Translations under genes and position numbers: made by a program
Source of the DNA: Arenimonas sp.
GTDB lineage: Bacteria; Pseudomonadota; Alphaproteobacteria; Rhizobiales; Rhizobiaceae
NCBI GenBank assembly: GCA_019459145.1
Contig: JAIBEK010000060.1
Location: forward strand, 138,681 to 202,680
DNA length: 64,000 nucleotides
Direction: 5' to 3'
Part shown: positions 57,013 through 64,000 of the stretch, in pieces
Position numbering within the stretch: the stretch's first letter is position 1
Layout: every line of letters starts with the position of its first letter
Notes under the pieces: generated by a model
Told to the model about the DNA's origin: nothing
Seen by the model: the letters and a program-made list of their open reading frames with translations, nothing else
The model's database searches: none

Positions 57013-57303
57013 TTATCGAAACCTGGTCCTGGGGCGGCGGCGGCGTGCATCGAAGACCTCCAGAATTTCGAGATCTTCGGACCTGATACGGTAGACGAGG
57101 ATATACACCGTCCCGCCGATCACGAGTCTGCGATAACCCGGCTTGGGCAAGACGGTACCGAGAGCGGGATTGAAAGCCAGCAATTCCGCTGTCGCAACAA
57201 TTTCAGCGGCGATACGTGCCGCCGCGCGTGGATGGTTCAGAGCTATGTAGGCGCGAATGGCAATCAGGTCCGACAGTGCTGACCTCGCCCATATTATTCG
57301 CAT
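57013..57303 (-). CDS. ParE/RelE-family toxin
   Basis: A 96-aa protein of the ParE/RelE fold: IIWARSALSDLIAIRAYIAL, then AARIAAEIVATAELLAFNPALG, GYRRLVIGGTVYILVYRIRS and EILEVFDARRR. Such toxins inhibit gyrase (ParE) or cleave mRNA on ribosomes (RelE). The RRLVIGG-tyrosine-VYRI pattern favours ParE. The gene starts 1 bp after the antitoxin stop, the usual antitoxin-first order. It is convergent with the YciI gene. Confidence 0.88.
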   Translation of the reverse strand: MRIIWARSALSDLIAIRAYIALNHPRAAARIAAEIVATAELLAFNPALGTVLPKPGYRRLVIGGTVYILVYRIRSEDLEILEVFDARRRRPRTRFR

Positions 57304-57304
57304 G

Positions 57305-57550
57305 TCAGGCGGGTTTTCTAATGTCTGCTTCTGGAGCGCCCCGTTCGTCCGCTGTACCCCAGCTATTGAGCCAGGCCATCATCGCGTCATTGGAGACGAA
57401 GAGTTCCGACGGCTCCTGTTCGACCGCGTCGAGGTAGTCGTTCAGGGCCTCGGCGGCCAGATCAGAGACGTCGCGCCTTACCTTGCGCGAAAGAGCGTCC
57501 AGCCGCTCCCTGACTTCGACGGGCACATGGACCGAAGCGCCATGTTTCAT
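57305..57550 (-). CDS. Antitoxin partner, probably ribbon-helix-helix
   Basis: An 81-aa protein. The N-terminal strand and helices GASVHVPVEVRERLDALSRK and DVSDLAAEALNDYLDAVEQE fit a ribbon-helix-helix DNA-binding domain, and the C-terminal DAMMAWLNSWGT is likely the toxin-binding tail. AGGAG lies 7 bases before ATG 57550; an in-frame ATG at 57577 lacks a site. It precedes the ParE-like toxin by one base and would autoregulate the pair. Close relatives are annotated CopG or ParD types. Confidence 0.85.
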   Translation of the reverse strand: MKHGASVHVPVEVRERLDALSRKVRRDVSDLAAEALNDYLDAVEQEPSELFVSNDAMMAWLNSWGTADERGAPEADIRKPA

Positions 57551-57624
57551 GATCTGACTCCTGTTTGACTTGACCATAAGATACCAATCGAGATGATAGT
57601 GCGCAAATCGAGAATTGCGCTCCC

Positions 57625-58524
57625 ATGACCTCACCCACCTACACCCCCTACGCCAGCGACGCGACCAAGCCCTTCGCCATTGGCCTCTCAGCGCTCGATC
57701 CTCGCCGCTGGATCGAGCCGGACGACGATCTCGGACGGTATCTCGACGAAAAGCGGCGCCTCGAACAGGTCCACTTCGACGACATTTTTCGTGCCGCGCC
57801 GGAGAGCCTCGATGCCCAGCAGGAGTGTCTCGATCTGCTGGTGAGCCACCTCGAGCAATCGCACGGCGACCGCTACGACCGCTCGGGTTCGGTGATGACC
57901 ATGGCCGGCCATGCCGTCGACCTTGCCGACGATAGCCGCCCGCCGCTGCTGCGTGCCGGATCGCTGGTTGAGGACGATCTGGTCATCCTGCGCAAGAAGC
58001 CCGACGGCTGGACGATCATCGCCGCCCATCTCGCCTTCCCCTCCTCTTGGTCGCTGGCGGAAAAGTTCATGCGCCCGATGGCGAAGGTCCACGCGCATGT
58101 GCCGGGTTTCGAGGGCGGCACGCGCAACGACATCATCATCAACCGGGTGTTCGACAACCTGCAGCCGGACCTGCCGGCCGAGCGCTTCAACTGGTCGATC
58201 AACTGGCGTTATGCGCTTTATCACCCGGTCAGCATCCGCCCCGCGACCGACCCGTCCTCCCTCTCGGTCGATCCTCGGTCGGCCTTCGTCCGCGTCGAAC
58301 GCCAGACCCTGCGCAAGCTGCCGGTCTCGGGCGACATCGTCTTCACCATCCGTATCTATCTCGACCCAGTCGCCGCGTTCGAGCGCCACCCCGACGGCGC
58401 CCGGATGGCCGAAGGTTTGGCGCGCCAACTGGAGGCAATGACCGCAGACCAGATCGACTACAAGGGACTGGCCGAAAGGCGGAACGACCTGCTACGCTGT
58501 CTTCGTTCGGGCGTTTACGCATGA
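57625..58524 (+). CDS. DUF3445 haem-dependent oxidative N-demethylase-like protein
   Basis: A 299-aa member of DUF3445, some of which are haem-containing oxidative N-demethylases. Landmarks are YTPYASDATKPFAIGLSALD, WIEPDDDLGRYLDEKRRLE, LLRAGSLVEDDLVILRKKPD near 113-132, AAHLAFPSSWSLAEKFMRPM near 138, and FNWSINWRYALYHP near 196. A haem-ligand His is plausible in HAHVPGFEGGTRNDI. Start 57625 is divergent from the antitoxin gene, 74 bp apart. No operon partner (such as an FMN reductase or ferredoxin) is visible. Confidence 0.85.
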   Translation: MTSPTYTPYASDATKPFAIGLSALDPRRWIEPDDDLGRYLDEKRRLEQVHFDDIFRAAPESLDAQQECLDLLVSHLEQSHGDRYDRSGSVMTMAGHAVDLADDSRPPLLRAGSLVEDDLVILRKKPDGWTIIAAHLAFPSSWSLAEKFMRPMAKVHAHVPGFEGGTRNDIIINRVFDNLQPDLPAERFNWSINWRYALYHPVSIRPATDPSSLSVDPRSAFVRVERQTLRKLPVSGDIVFTIRIYLDPVAAFERHPDGARMAEGLARQLEAMTADQIDYKGLAERRNDLLRCLRSGVYA

Positions 58525-58637
58525 AAATCAGCCTGGAACGTGCGTCGCGGCTAAAAAGCGCCCTTTATTGTGTCAGGCTTTTATGATCTAGAACCGCCGA
58601 TATCAGCGGGCCCGGCCCGCATCGCAAGGAGACGGAA

Positions 58638-60083
58638 ATGACCAAGCAAACCTATCCGGTATACGGCGAGATCACCGGCCCGATCGTCATGATCGGCTTC
58701 GGTTCGATCGGCCGCGGCACCCTGCCCCTGATCGAACGCCACTTCAAGTTCGACAAGAGCCGGATGGTGGTCATCGACCCCCGCAATGACGAGGCCGAGC
58801 TGCTCGCCAAGCATGGCGTGAAGCACATCCAGGCGCACGTCACGAAAGACAATTACAAGAAGCTCTTGAAGCCGCTTCTGACGGAAGGCGCCGGCCAGGG
58901 CTTCCTGGTCAACCTCTCTGTCGACACCGGTTCGGTCGACCTGATGAAGTTCTGCCGCAAGCTCGACGTTCTCTACATTGACACCGTCATCGAGCCGTGG
59001 CTCGGCTTCTACTTCGACAAGAGCATGAAGAATTCCGAGCGCACCAATTACGCGCTGCGCGAAACCCTTCGGGCCGAGAAGAATAAGAATCCGGGCGGTA
59101 CCACCGCCGTTTCCACCTGCGGCGCAAACCCCGGCATGGTCTCCTGGTTCGTCAAGCAGGCGCTCGTCAACCTCGCCAATGAAACCGGTCTCAAGTTCGA
59201 AGAGCCGACAGCCGACGATCGCGAAGGCTGGGCCAAGCTGATGAAGAAGCTCGGCGTCAAGGGCGTCCACATCGCCGAGCGCGATACGCAGCTGACCAAG
59301 AACCCGAAGCCGCTCAACGTCTTCTGGAACACCTGGTCGGTCGAAGGCTTCATCTCGGAAGGCCTGCAGCCCGCGGAACTCGGCTGGGGCACCCATGAAA
59401 ACTGGATGCCGAAGAACGCCAGGAAGCACAAGAAGGGCTGCAAGGCCGGCATCTACCTCGAGCAGCCGGGCGCCAACACCCGCGTGCGCACCTGGTGCCC
59501 GACCCCCGGCCCGCAATACGGCTTCCTCGTCACCCACAACGAGTCCATCTCGATCGCCGACTATTATACGGTCCGCGACAAGGACGGCGAAGTGACCTAT
59601 CGCCCGACCTGCCACTACGCCTATCATCCGGCCAATGACGCCGTGCTCTCACTGCACGAGATGTTCGGCAATGGCGGCAATGCCCAGCCCGTGCTGCATG
59701 TTCTCGACGAGAACGAACTGGTCGACGGCGTCGACGAACTCGGCGTGCTGCTCTACGGCCACGAGAAGAACGCCTACTGGTATGGCTCGCGCCTGTCGCT
59801 GGAAGAAACCCGGCGCATTGCACCCTACCAGAACGCCACCGGCCTGCAGGTCAGCTCGGCCGTTCTGGCCGGCATGGTCTGGGCGCTGGAGAATCCCAAG
59901 GCCGGCATCGTCGAAGCCGACGAAGTCGATTACAAGCGCTGCCTCGAAGTGCAGTCGCAGTATCTGGGCCCGGTCGAAGGCCACTACACCGACTGGACCC
60001 CGCTCGATGGTCGCCCCGGCCTGTTCCCGGAAGACATCGACACCAAGGATCCGTGGCAGTTCAAGAACGTCCTCGTTCGCTGA
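58638..60083 (+). CDS. hss: Homospermidine synthase
   Basis: NAD-dependent enzyme making sym-homospermidine from two putrescines (or putrescine and spermidine), the main long polyamine in many rhizobia. The 481-aa protein begins with a dinucleotide-binding fold PIVMIGFGSIGRGTLPLIER and continues with VVIDPRNDEAELLAKHGVKH, then DVLYIDTVIEPWLGFYFDK near 111 and TAVSTCGANPGMVSWFVKQA near 155. The C-terminal EGHYTDWTPLDGRPGLFPED is also characteristic. AAGGAGA precedes the ATG. Confidence 0.96.
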   Translation: MTKQTYPVYGEITGPIVMIGFGSIGRGTLPLIERHFKFDKSRMVVIDPRNDEAELLAKHGVKHIQAHVTKDNYKKLLKPLLTEGAGQGFLVNLSVDTGSVDLMKFCRKLDVLYIDTVIEPWLGFYFDKSMKNSERTNYALRETLRAEKNKNPGGTTAVSTCGANPGMVSWFVKQALVNLANETGLKFEEPTADDREGWAKLMKKLGVKGVHIAERDTQLTKNPKPLNVFWNTWSVEGFISEGLQPAELGWGTHENWMPKNARKHKKGCKAGIYLEQPGANTRVRTWCPTPGPQYGFLVTHNESISIADYYTVRDKDGEVTYRPTCHYAYHPANDAVLSLHEMFGNGGNAQPVLHVLDENELVDGVDELGVLLYGHEKNAYWYGSRLSLEETRRIAPYQNATGLQVSSAVLAGMVWALENPKAGIVEADEVDYKRCLEVQSQYLGPVEGHYTDWTPLDGRPGLFPEDIDTKDPWQFKNVLVR

Positions 60084-60109
60084 TCTGAAAACGCAGAGCC
60101 GACGATCTC

Positions 60110-60139
60110 GCCCGCCGCCGCAAGCGGCGGGCTTTCTGT
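60110..60139 (+). terminator. Terminator of hss
   Basis: GCCCGCCGC / GCGGCGGGC with loop CGCAA, followed by TTTCTGTT. Confidence 0.82.
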
Positions 60140-60292
60140 TGCCAAATATCAATAAGTCGCTGCCAAACTTGTATATCCTGGCGACAGATCGCCCTGCGGT
60201 CTTGCTTTCACCCTGCCTTCGCGGCATGGTTCGGCAAAATCGGCCAGGCGCTCCGAGGTCGCCGGCCGAAGGCGATTAGGCAGGAGACGGCG

Positions 60293-60655
60293 ATGAAGAT
60301 CAGGTCCATTGTAATTCTGTTGGCATGCACGGCAACGCTCGCCGCCTGTTCTTCGAGCGGTCCGCGCCCGCTGCCGCCGATCCGTCAGGCTCCGACCGTC
60401 GAGGGCGCCTGGGTCGATCCGAACGGTATCGTCTCGACGTTCCAGGCCGGGACCTTCTCCACCCGCACGACCGACAGCAACCAATTGCTGGCCTCCGGCA
60501 CCTATACGATGACGTCGGACCGGCTGGTCGAGATCAACATGACGTCGCTGGTGCGCAACACGCAGTCCAAGGTGAACTGCGCCATGGTGACGCCGAGCCA
60601 GTTGAATTGCACCTCAGACAGCGGCGCACAGTTTTCTCTCGCCCGCCGCGGCTGA
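60293..60655 (+). CDS. omp10: Outer-membrane lipoprotein Omp10
   Basis: A 120-aa lipoprotein. The lipobox LAAC puts the lipidated cysteine at residue 19, with Ser next (no Asp, so outer-membrane sorting is likely). The mature part matches the Brucella Omp10 pattern: VEGAWVDPNGIVSTFQAGTF, then TRTTDSNQLLASGTYTM, LVEINMTSLVRNTQSKVNCA and LNCTSDSGAQFSLARR. Two cysteines (VNCA, LNCT) likely form a disulfide. An immunodominant lipoprotein in Brucella; function unclear. A hairpin terminator follows. Confidence 0.9.
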   Translation: MKIRSIVILLACTATLAACSSSGPRPLPPIRQAPTVEGAWVDPNGIVSTFQAGTFSTRTTDSNQLLASGTYTMTSDRLVEINMTSLVRNTQSKVNCAMVTPSQLNCTSDSGAQFSLARRG

Positions 60656-60676
60656 GTCTTTCGCCCCATTTGCCTG

Positions 60677-60720
60677 ACGACAAACCGGTCGATGCAAGCA
60701 TCGGCCGGTTTGTCGTTTGG
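60677..60720 (+). terminator. Terminator of omp10
   Basis: GACAAACCGGTCGATGC (60679-60695) pairs with GCATCGGCCGGTTTGTC (60698-60714) with one T-G wobble, extended by CG/CG, then TTTGG. Confidence 0.65.
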
Positions 60721-60868
60721 GGCACTTACGGTTGAAGAATGCAGTGCGGAATTTCGCTTGCAGTCCCGCCCGCATGATGAAAACATCGCCGCCATCAGGG
60801 ACCTTTCTCGCGCTGCACACATGCCGAACGGCGTTTTGCGGCTCTATTACCAAAACAGGAGATAAGCC

Positions 60869-62752
60869 ATGTTCAAACACCTGCGATCCGGCCTCTTAGG
60901 CGCCTCCATGCTCGCGCTTTCCGCCGGCGGCGCGCTTGCCGATTTCGAGCTGAATATCCTGCACATCAACGATTTTCACTCGCGCGTCGAAGCGATCAAC
61001 AAATATGATTCGACCTGCTCGGCCGAGGAGGCCGGCAAGAACGAGTGCTTCGGCGGCATCGCCCGCGTCAAGACGGCAATCGACAGCCGCCGGGCGGAAC
61101 TGAAGGACGCCAACCTTCTCGTGCTCGATGCCGGCGACCAGTTCCAGGGCTCGCTGTTCTACACGACCTACAAGAGCGCACCGATCGCCGAGTTCATGAA
61201 CGGCATCGGCTTCGACGCCATGGCGATCGGCAACCACGAATTCGACGACGGGCCGGAAGAACTGGCCCGCTTCATCGAGGCGCTGAAGTTCCCGCTGATC
61301 TCCGGCAATGTCCTGGCCGGCCTCAACACGCCGATCGCCGACAAGTACAAGCCCTACATCATCAAGGAATTCGGCGCCGAGAAGGTCGCCGTCGTCTCGG
61401 TGCTTGCGACCGACACCGATGAAACCTCATCGCCCGGCGAGGACGTGCTCTTCGTCGACGAGATCGGCTACCTGAAGGACGCCGTGAAGGAACTCGAAGC
61501 GGCCGGCGTCAACAAGATCGTGCTTTTGTCGCATGTCGGCTACGTCAAGGACCAGGAGATCGCCAAGGCCGTCGACGGCATCGACGTGATCGTCGGTGGC
61601 CATAGCCACACGCTTCTGTCCTCGACCGACGAGAAGGCCGCCGGCCCCTATCCGACGCTGGTCAAGAATCCGGCCGGCAAGGACGTTCCGATCGTCACGG
61701 CCTATGCCTATTCCAAGTATCTCGGCGACCTCAAGATCGTGTTCGACGATGCCGGCGCGGTCAAGACCGCCGAAGGCGCACCGAAGCTCCTCGACGCCTC
61801 GGTGACGCCGGATGAAGCCTTCACCGCCAAGGTCGCCGAACTCGGCGCGCCGATCGAGGAACTGAAGCAGAAGGAGATCGGCGAGACGGCCGATGTCATC
61901 GACGGCTCGCGCGACGTCTGCCGCACGGCCGAATGCTCCATGGGCAACCTCGTCGCCGATGCCATGGTCGACCGCGTCAAGGATCAGGGCGTGACGATCG
62001 CCATCCAGAACGGCGGCGGCCTGCGTGCCTCGATCGATGCCGGCACCGTAACCATGGGCGAGGCATTGACCGTCCTGCCCTTCCAGAACACGCTCGCCAC
62101 CTTCAAGCTCAAGGGCTCCGACATTGTCACCGCCCTGGAAAACGGCCTGAGCCAGATCGAGGAAGCCGCCGGCCGCTTCCCGCAGGTTTCCGGTCTGAAA
62201 TATTCCTTCGACAAGTCGAAGCCGGCCGGCAGCCGCGTCGTCTCGGTGGAAGTCAAGGACGGCGACAATTTCGTCGCGCTCGATCCTGAAAAGCTCTACG
62301 GTGTCGCCACCAACAACTACATGCGCGCCGGCGGCGACGGCTACAAGATCTTCGCCTCGGCCGGGCAGAACGCCTATGACTTCGGCCCCGGCCTGGAAAC
62401 CGTTCTGGCCGACTTCATCGCCAAGAACAGCCCTTACAAGCCCTATACCGACGGCCGGATCACCGAAGTCGCCGGCGCAGCCACCGCCCCTGCGGCGGCC
62501 GAAGCCCCGGCAGCAACCACCGAGGCTCCGGCTGCGGCAACCCCCGCCCCGGCCGCGACAGCCCCGGCCGCAGCCGAAGCAGTTGCCCCCGCAGCCGGCA
62601 AGTACACCGTCGCGCTCGGCGACAGCCTGTGGAAGATCGCTGTGGCAACCTATGGCGACGGCATGCTGTGGACGAAGATCGCGGAAGCCAACAAGCTGAA
62701 GAACCCGAACCGGATCGGTGTCGGTGAAGAGCTGGAGCTGCCGGCCAAGTAA
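60869..62752 (+). CDS. 5'-nucleotidase/UDP-sugar hydrolase-type protein with LysM domain
   Basis: A 627-aa periplasmic enzyme. Signal peptide MFKHLRSGLLGASMLALSAG with cleavage after ALA (about 24). The metallophosphatase part has LNILHINDFHSRV near 29, DAGDQFQGS near 91, GNHEFDDG near 123 and GGHSHTLLSS near 243; the C-terminal nucleotidase domain has IQNGGGLRASID near 375 and VATNNYMRAGGDGYKIF near 475. An Ala/Pro-rich linker (about 530-575) leads to a LysM domain (YTVALGDSLWKIAVATYGDG to GVGEELELP). The LysM would hold it on the cell wall. Confidence 0.92.
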   Translation: MFKHLRSGLLGASMLALSAGGALADFELNILHINDFHSRVEAINKYDSTCSAEEAGKNECFGGIARVKTAIDSRRAELKDANLLVLDAGDQFQGSLFYTTYKSAPIAEFMNGIGFDAMAIGNHEFDDGPEELARFIEALKFPLISGNVLAGLNTPIADKYKPYIIKEFGAEKVAVVSVLATDTDETSSPGEDVLFVDEIGYLKDAVKELEAAGVNKIVLLSHVGYVKDQEIAKAVDGIDVIVGGHSHTLLSSTDEKAAGPYPTLVKNPAGKDVPIVTAYAYSKYLGDLKIVFDDAGAVKTAEGAPKLLDASVTPDEAFTAKVAELGAPIEELKQKEIGETADVIDGSRDVCRTAECSMGNLVADAMVDRVKDQGVTIAIQNGGGLRASIDAGTVTMGEALTVLPFQNTLATFKLKGSDIVTALENGLSQIEEAAGRFPQVSGLKYSFDKSKPAGSRVVSVEVKDGDNFVALDPEKLYGVATNNYMRAGGDGYKIFASAGQNAYDFGPGLETVLADFIAKNSPYKPYTDGRITEVAGAATAPAAAEAPAATTEAPAAATPAPAATAPAAAEAVAPAAGKYTVALGDSLWKIAVATYGDGMLWTKIAEANKLKNPNRIGVGEELELPAK

Positions 62753-62774
62753 GGCGGTTTGCCGCAGTCACACG

Positions 62775-62806
62775 ACCGGTCCGGGGTTCCCCGGGCCGGT
62801 TTTTAC
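62775..62806 (+). terminator. Intrinsic terminator of the nucleotidase gene
   Basis: ACCGGTCCGGG / CCCGGGCCGGT (one T-G wobble, loop GTTC) followed by TTTTACTTTT. Confidence 0.85.
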
Positions 62807-62875
62807 TTTTATGAGATGATCTTCGAGGCGCCATCCGACGTAATGGATCTCGACCGAAACCATCAGGAAATCGAC

Positions 62876-63910
62876 ATGTCCGCAGATACCACCCATTTGC
62901 CCACCGATCACCCGCCCGTCCGCTTCGGCAAGGTCGGCGTGCTGCTCGTCAATCTCGGCACACCGGACGGCACCGACTACACGTCGATGCGGCGCTACCT
63001 GAAGGAATTCCTGATGGACAGGCGCGTCATCGAATGGTCGCCGTGGAAATGGTATCCGATCCTGTTCGGCATCGTCCTCAACACCCGTCCGCAGAAGGTC
63101 GGCAAAGCCTATGAGGAGATCTGGAACAAGGACAAGGACGAAAGCTATCTGCGAACCTACACGCGCAGCCAGGCCGAGTTGATGTCGGAGGCGCTGAAGG
63201 CGTATCCGAACGTCATCGTCGACTGGGCGATGCGCTACGGGCAACCGTCGATCGCCTCGAAGATCGACGCGCTGCATGCCGCCGGCTGCGAGAAGATCCT
63301 GCTCTTCCCGCTCTATCCGCAATATGCCGCATCGACGACCGCGACCGTCAACGACAAGGCCTTCGAGCACCTGATGAAGATGCGCTGGCAACCGGCGATC
63401 CGCACCGTTCCCCGCTATCACGACGACCCGGCCTATATCGATGCGCTGGCCATTTCGGTCGAGAAGAAGCTTGCGACCCTCGACTGGGAGCCCGAACTGC
63501 TGATCACCTCGTTCCACGGCATTCCGCAGTCCTATTTCAAGCAGGGCGACCCCTATCATTGCCATTGCATGAAGACCGGCCGCCTGCTGCGCGAACGCCT
63601 GGGCCTGCCGAAGGAAAAGTTCATGGTTACCTTCCAGTCGCGCTTCGGACCGGAGGAATGGCTGCAGCCCTATACCGACAAGACCATGGAGAAGCTCGCC
63701 AAGGATGGCGTCAAGCGCATCGCCATCATGAACCCCGGCTTCGTTTCCGACTGCCTGGAGACGCTCGAGGAGATCGCCGGCGAGGCGGGCGAGATCTTTC
63801 ATCACAATGGCGGCGAGAAATTCGTTCATATCCCCTGCCTCAACGATAGCCCGGAGGGCATGAGCGTCTTGGAGACGGTCGTGCGCCGCGAACTGCAAGG
63901 CTGGATCTAA
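62876..63910 (+). CDS. hemH: Ferrochelatase
   Basis: Inserts Fe2+ into protoporphyrin IX as the last step of haem synthesis. The 344-aa protein has KVGVLLVNLGTPDGTDYTSM near 21, the membrane/metal region AMRYGQPSI near 117 and LFPLYPQYAASTTATVND near 142, the catalytic SFHGIPQSYFKQGDPYHCHC near 204 (His near 206), and a C-terminal FQSRFGPEEWLQPYTD with PGFVSDCLETLEEI. AGGAA at 62864-62868 supports ATG 62876; an in-frame ATG at 62759 lies within the terminator region of the previous gene. The last 90 bases of the window hold no gene. Confidence 0.97.
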   Translation: MSADTTHLPTDHPPVRFGKVGVLLVNLGTPDGTDYTSMRRYLKEFLMDRRVIEWSPWKWYPILFGIVLNTRPQKVGKAYEEIWNKDKDESYLRTYTRSQAELMSEALKAYPNVIVDWAMRYGQPSIASKIDALHAAGCEKILLFPLYPQYAASTTATVNDKAFEHLMKMRWQPAIRTVPRYHDDPAYIDALAISVEKKLATLDWEPELLITSFHGIPQSYFKQGDPYHCHCMKTGRLLRERLGLPKEKFMVTFQSRFGPEEWLQPYTDKTMEKLAKDGVKRIAIMNPGFVSDCLETLEEIAGEAGEIFHHNGGEKFVHIPCLNDSPEGMSVLETVVRRELQGWI

Positions 63911-64000
63911 ACGACGCCGGCCAGGCGCTTCGGCCTTGCAATGCTCCCGTCGCCGTCCGATGTTAGAACCATGCGGTCGGCGCCCGGAACCGGCGCCGAC

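Overview
The window reads as core chromosome of an alphaproteobacterium in the order Hyphomicrobiales (Rhizobiales), most likely family Rhizobiaceae. The evidence is the GC-rich coding sequence, a homospermidine synthase, an Omp10-type lipoprotein, DUF1036/DUF1192/DUF1465(RcdA)/DUF2312/DUF4164 proteins, Cys-less ribosomal proteins L31 and L36, and familiar rhizobial gene blocks (pyk-DUF1036-formylglutamate amidohydrolase-DUF2312; transketolase-gap-pgk-class I aldolase; zapA-6S RNA). No prophage, insertion sequence, tRNA, rRNA or CRISPR array was seen. Genus or species cannot be fixed from sequence reading alone.

Layout. 0-9.7 kb: FtsH protease and GlmM, a low-GC hypothetical gene with a TTG start, YebC, a PPOX-fold flavoprotein, a secreted MBL-fold protein with an altered metal motif, a soluble chemoreceptor with a CZB domain, then the 5-formyl-THF cyclo-ligase / YmdB-like phosphodiesterase operon. 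9.8-15.2 kb: a membrane chemoreceptor ending in a CheR/CheB docking pentapeptide, a cyclopropane fatty acid synthase, a PaiB-type protein, and two small genes resembling orphan immunity genes (ankyrin and Imm8). 15.3-16.4 kb: 6S RNA, a 14-bp tandem repeat, zapA and DUF4164. 16.7-26.2 kb: central carbon genes tkt, gap, pgk and fba, interrupted by a BCCT transporter and a K+/H+ antiporter. 26.4-29.7 kb: a PACE efflux pump, a 51-aa membrane protein, an MFS/DUF1192 pair, a candidate small RNA and rcdA preceded by an exact CtrA box. 29.7-40 kb: rpmE, an ABC exporter, a flavoprotein dehydrogenase, then a long leftward run containing a MotB/OmpA-like and MotA/TolQ-like pair, suhB, MgtC/DUF4010, a Sel1-repeat protein and a ThiE-like protein.

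40-47.7 kb: TauE/SafE exporter, ArsR regulator, two divergent DUF465 genes, purE-purK, rpmJ, a TPR protein, an alpha/beta hydrolase, pyk and DUF1036. 47.9-53 kb: N-formylglutamate amidohydrolase, DUF2312, a DUF882/M15 peptidase-like envelope protein and an NtrC-like response regulator that lacks GAFTGA. 53-64 kb: oligoendopeptidase F, the folate operon pabB/aminotransferase IV/YciI, a ParE-type toxin-antitoxin pair, a DUF3445 haem oxidase, homospermidine synthase, Omp10, a 5'-nucleotidase fused to LysM, and ferrochelatase.

Most genes are housekeeping. Tkt, Gap, Pgk, Fba and Pyk cover much of lower glycolysis/gluconeogenesis and the non-oxidative pentose phosphate pathway; PurEK supplies purines; PabB with the class IV aminotransferase supplies p-aminobenzoate and 5-FCL recycles folate; HemH ends haem synthesis; RcdA, ZapA and FtsH serve the cell cycle, division and membrane proteolysis. 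Functions are assigned by reading motifs, not by database search.
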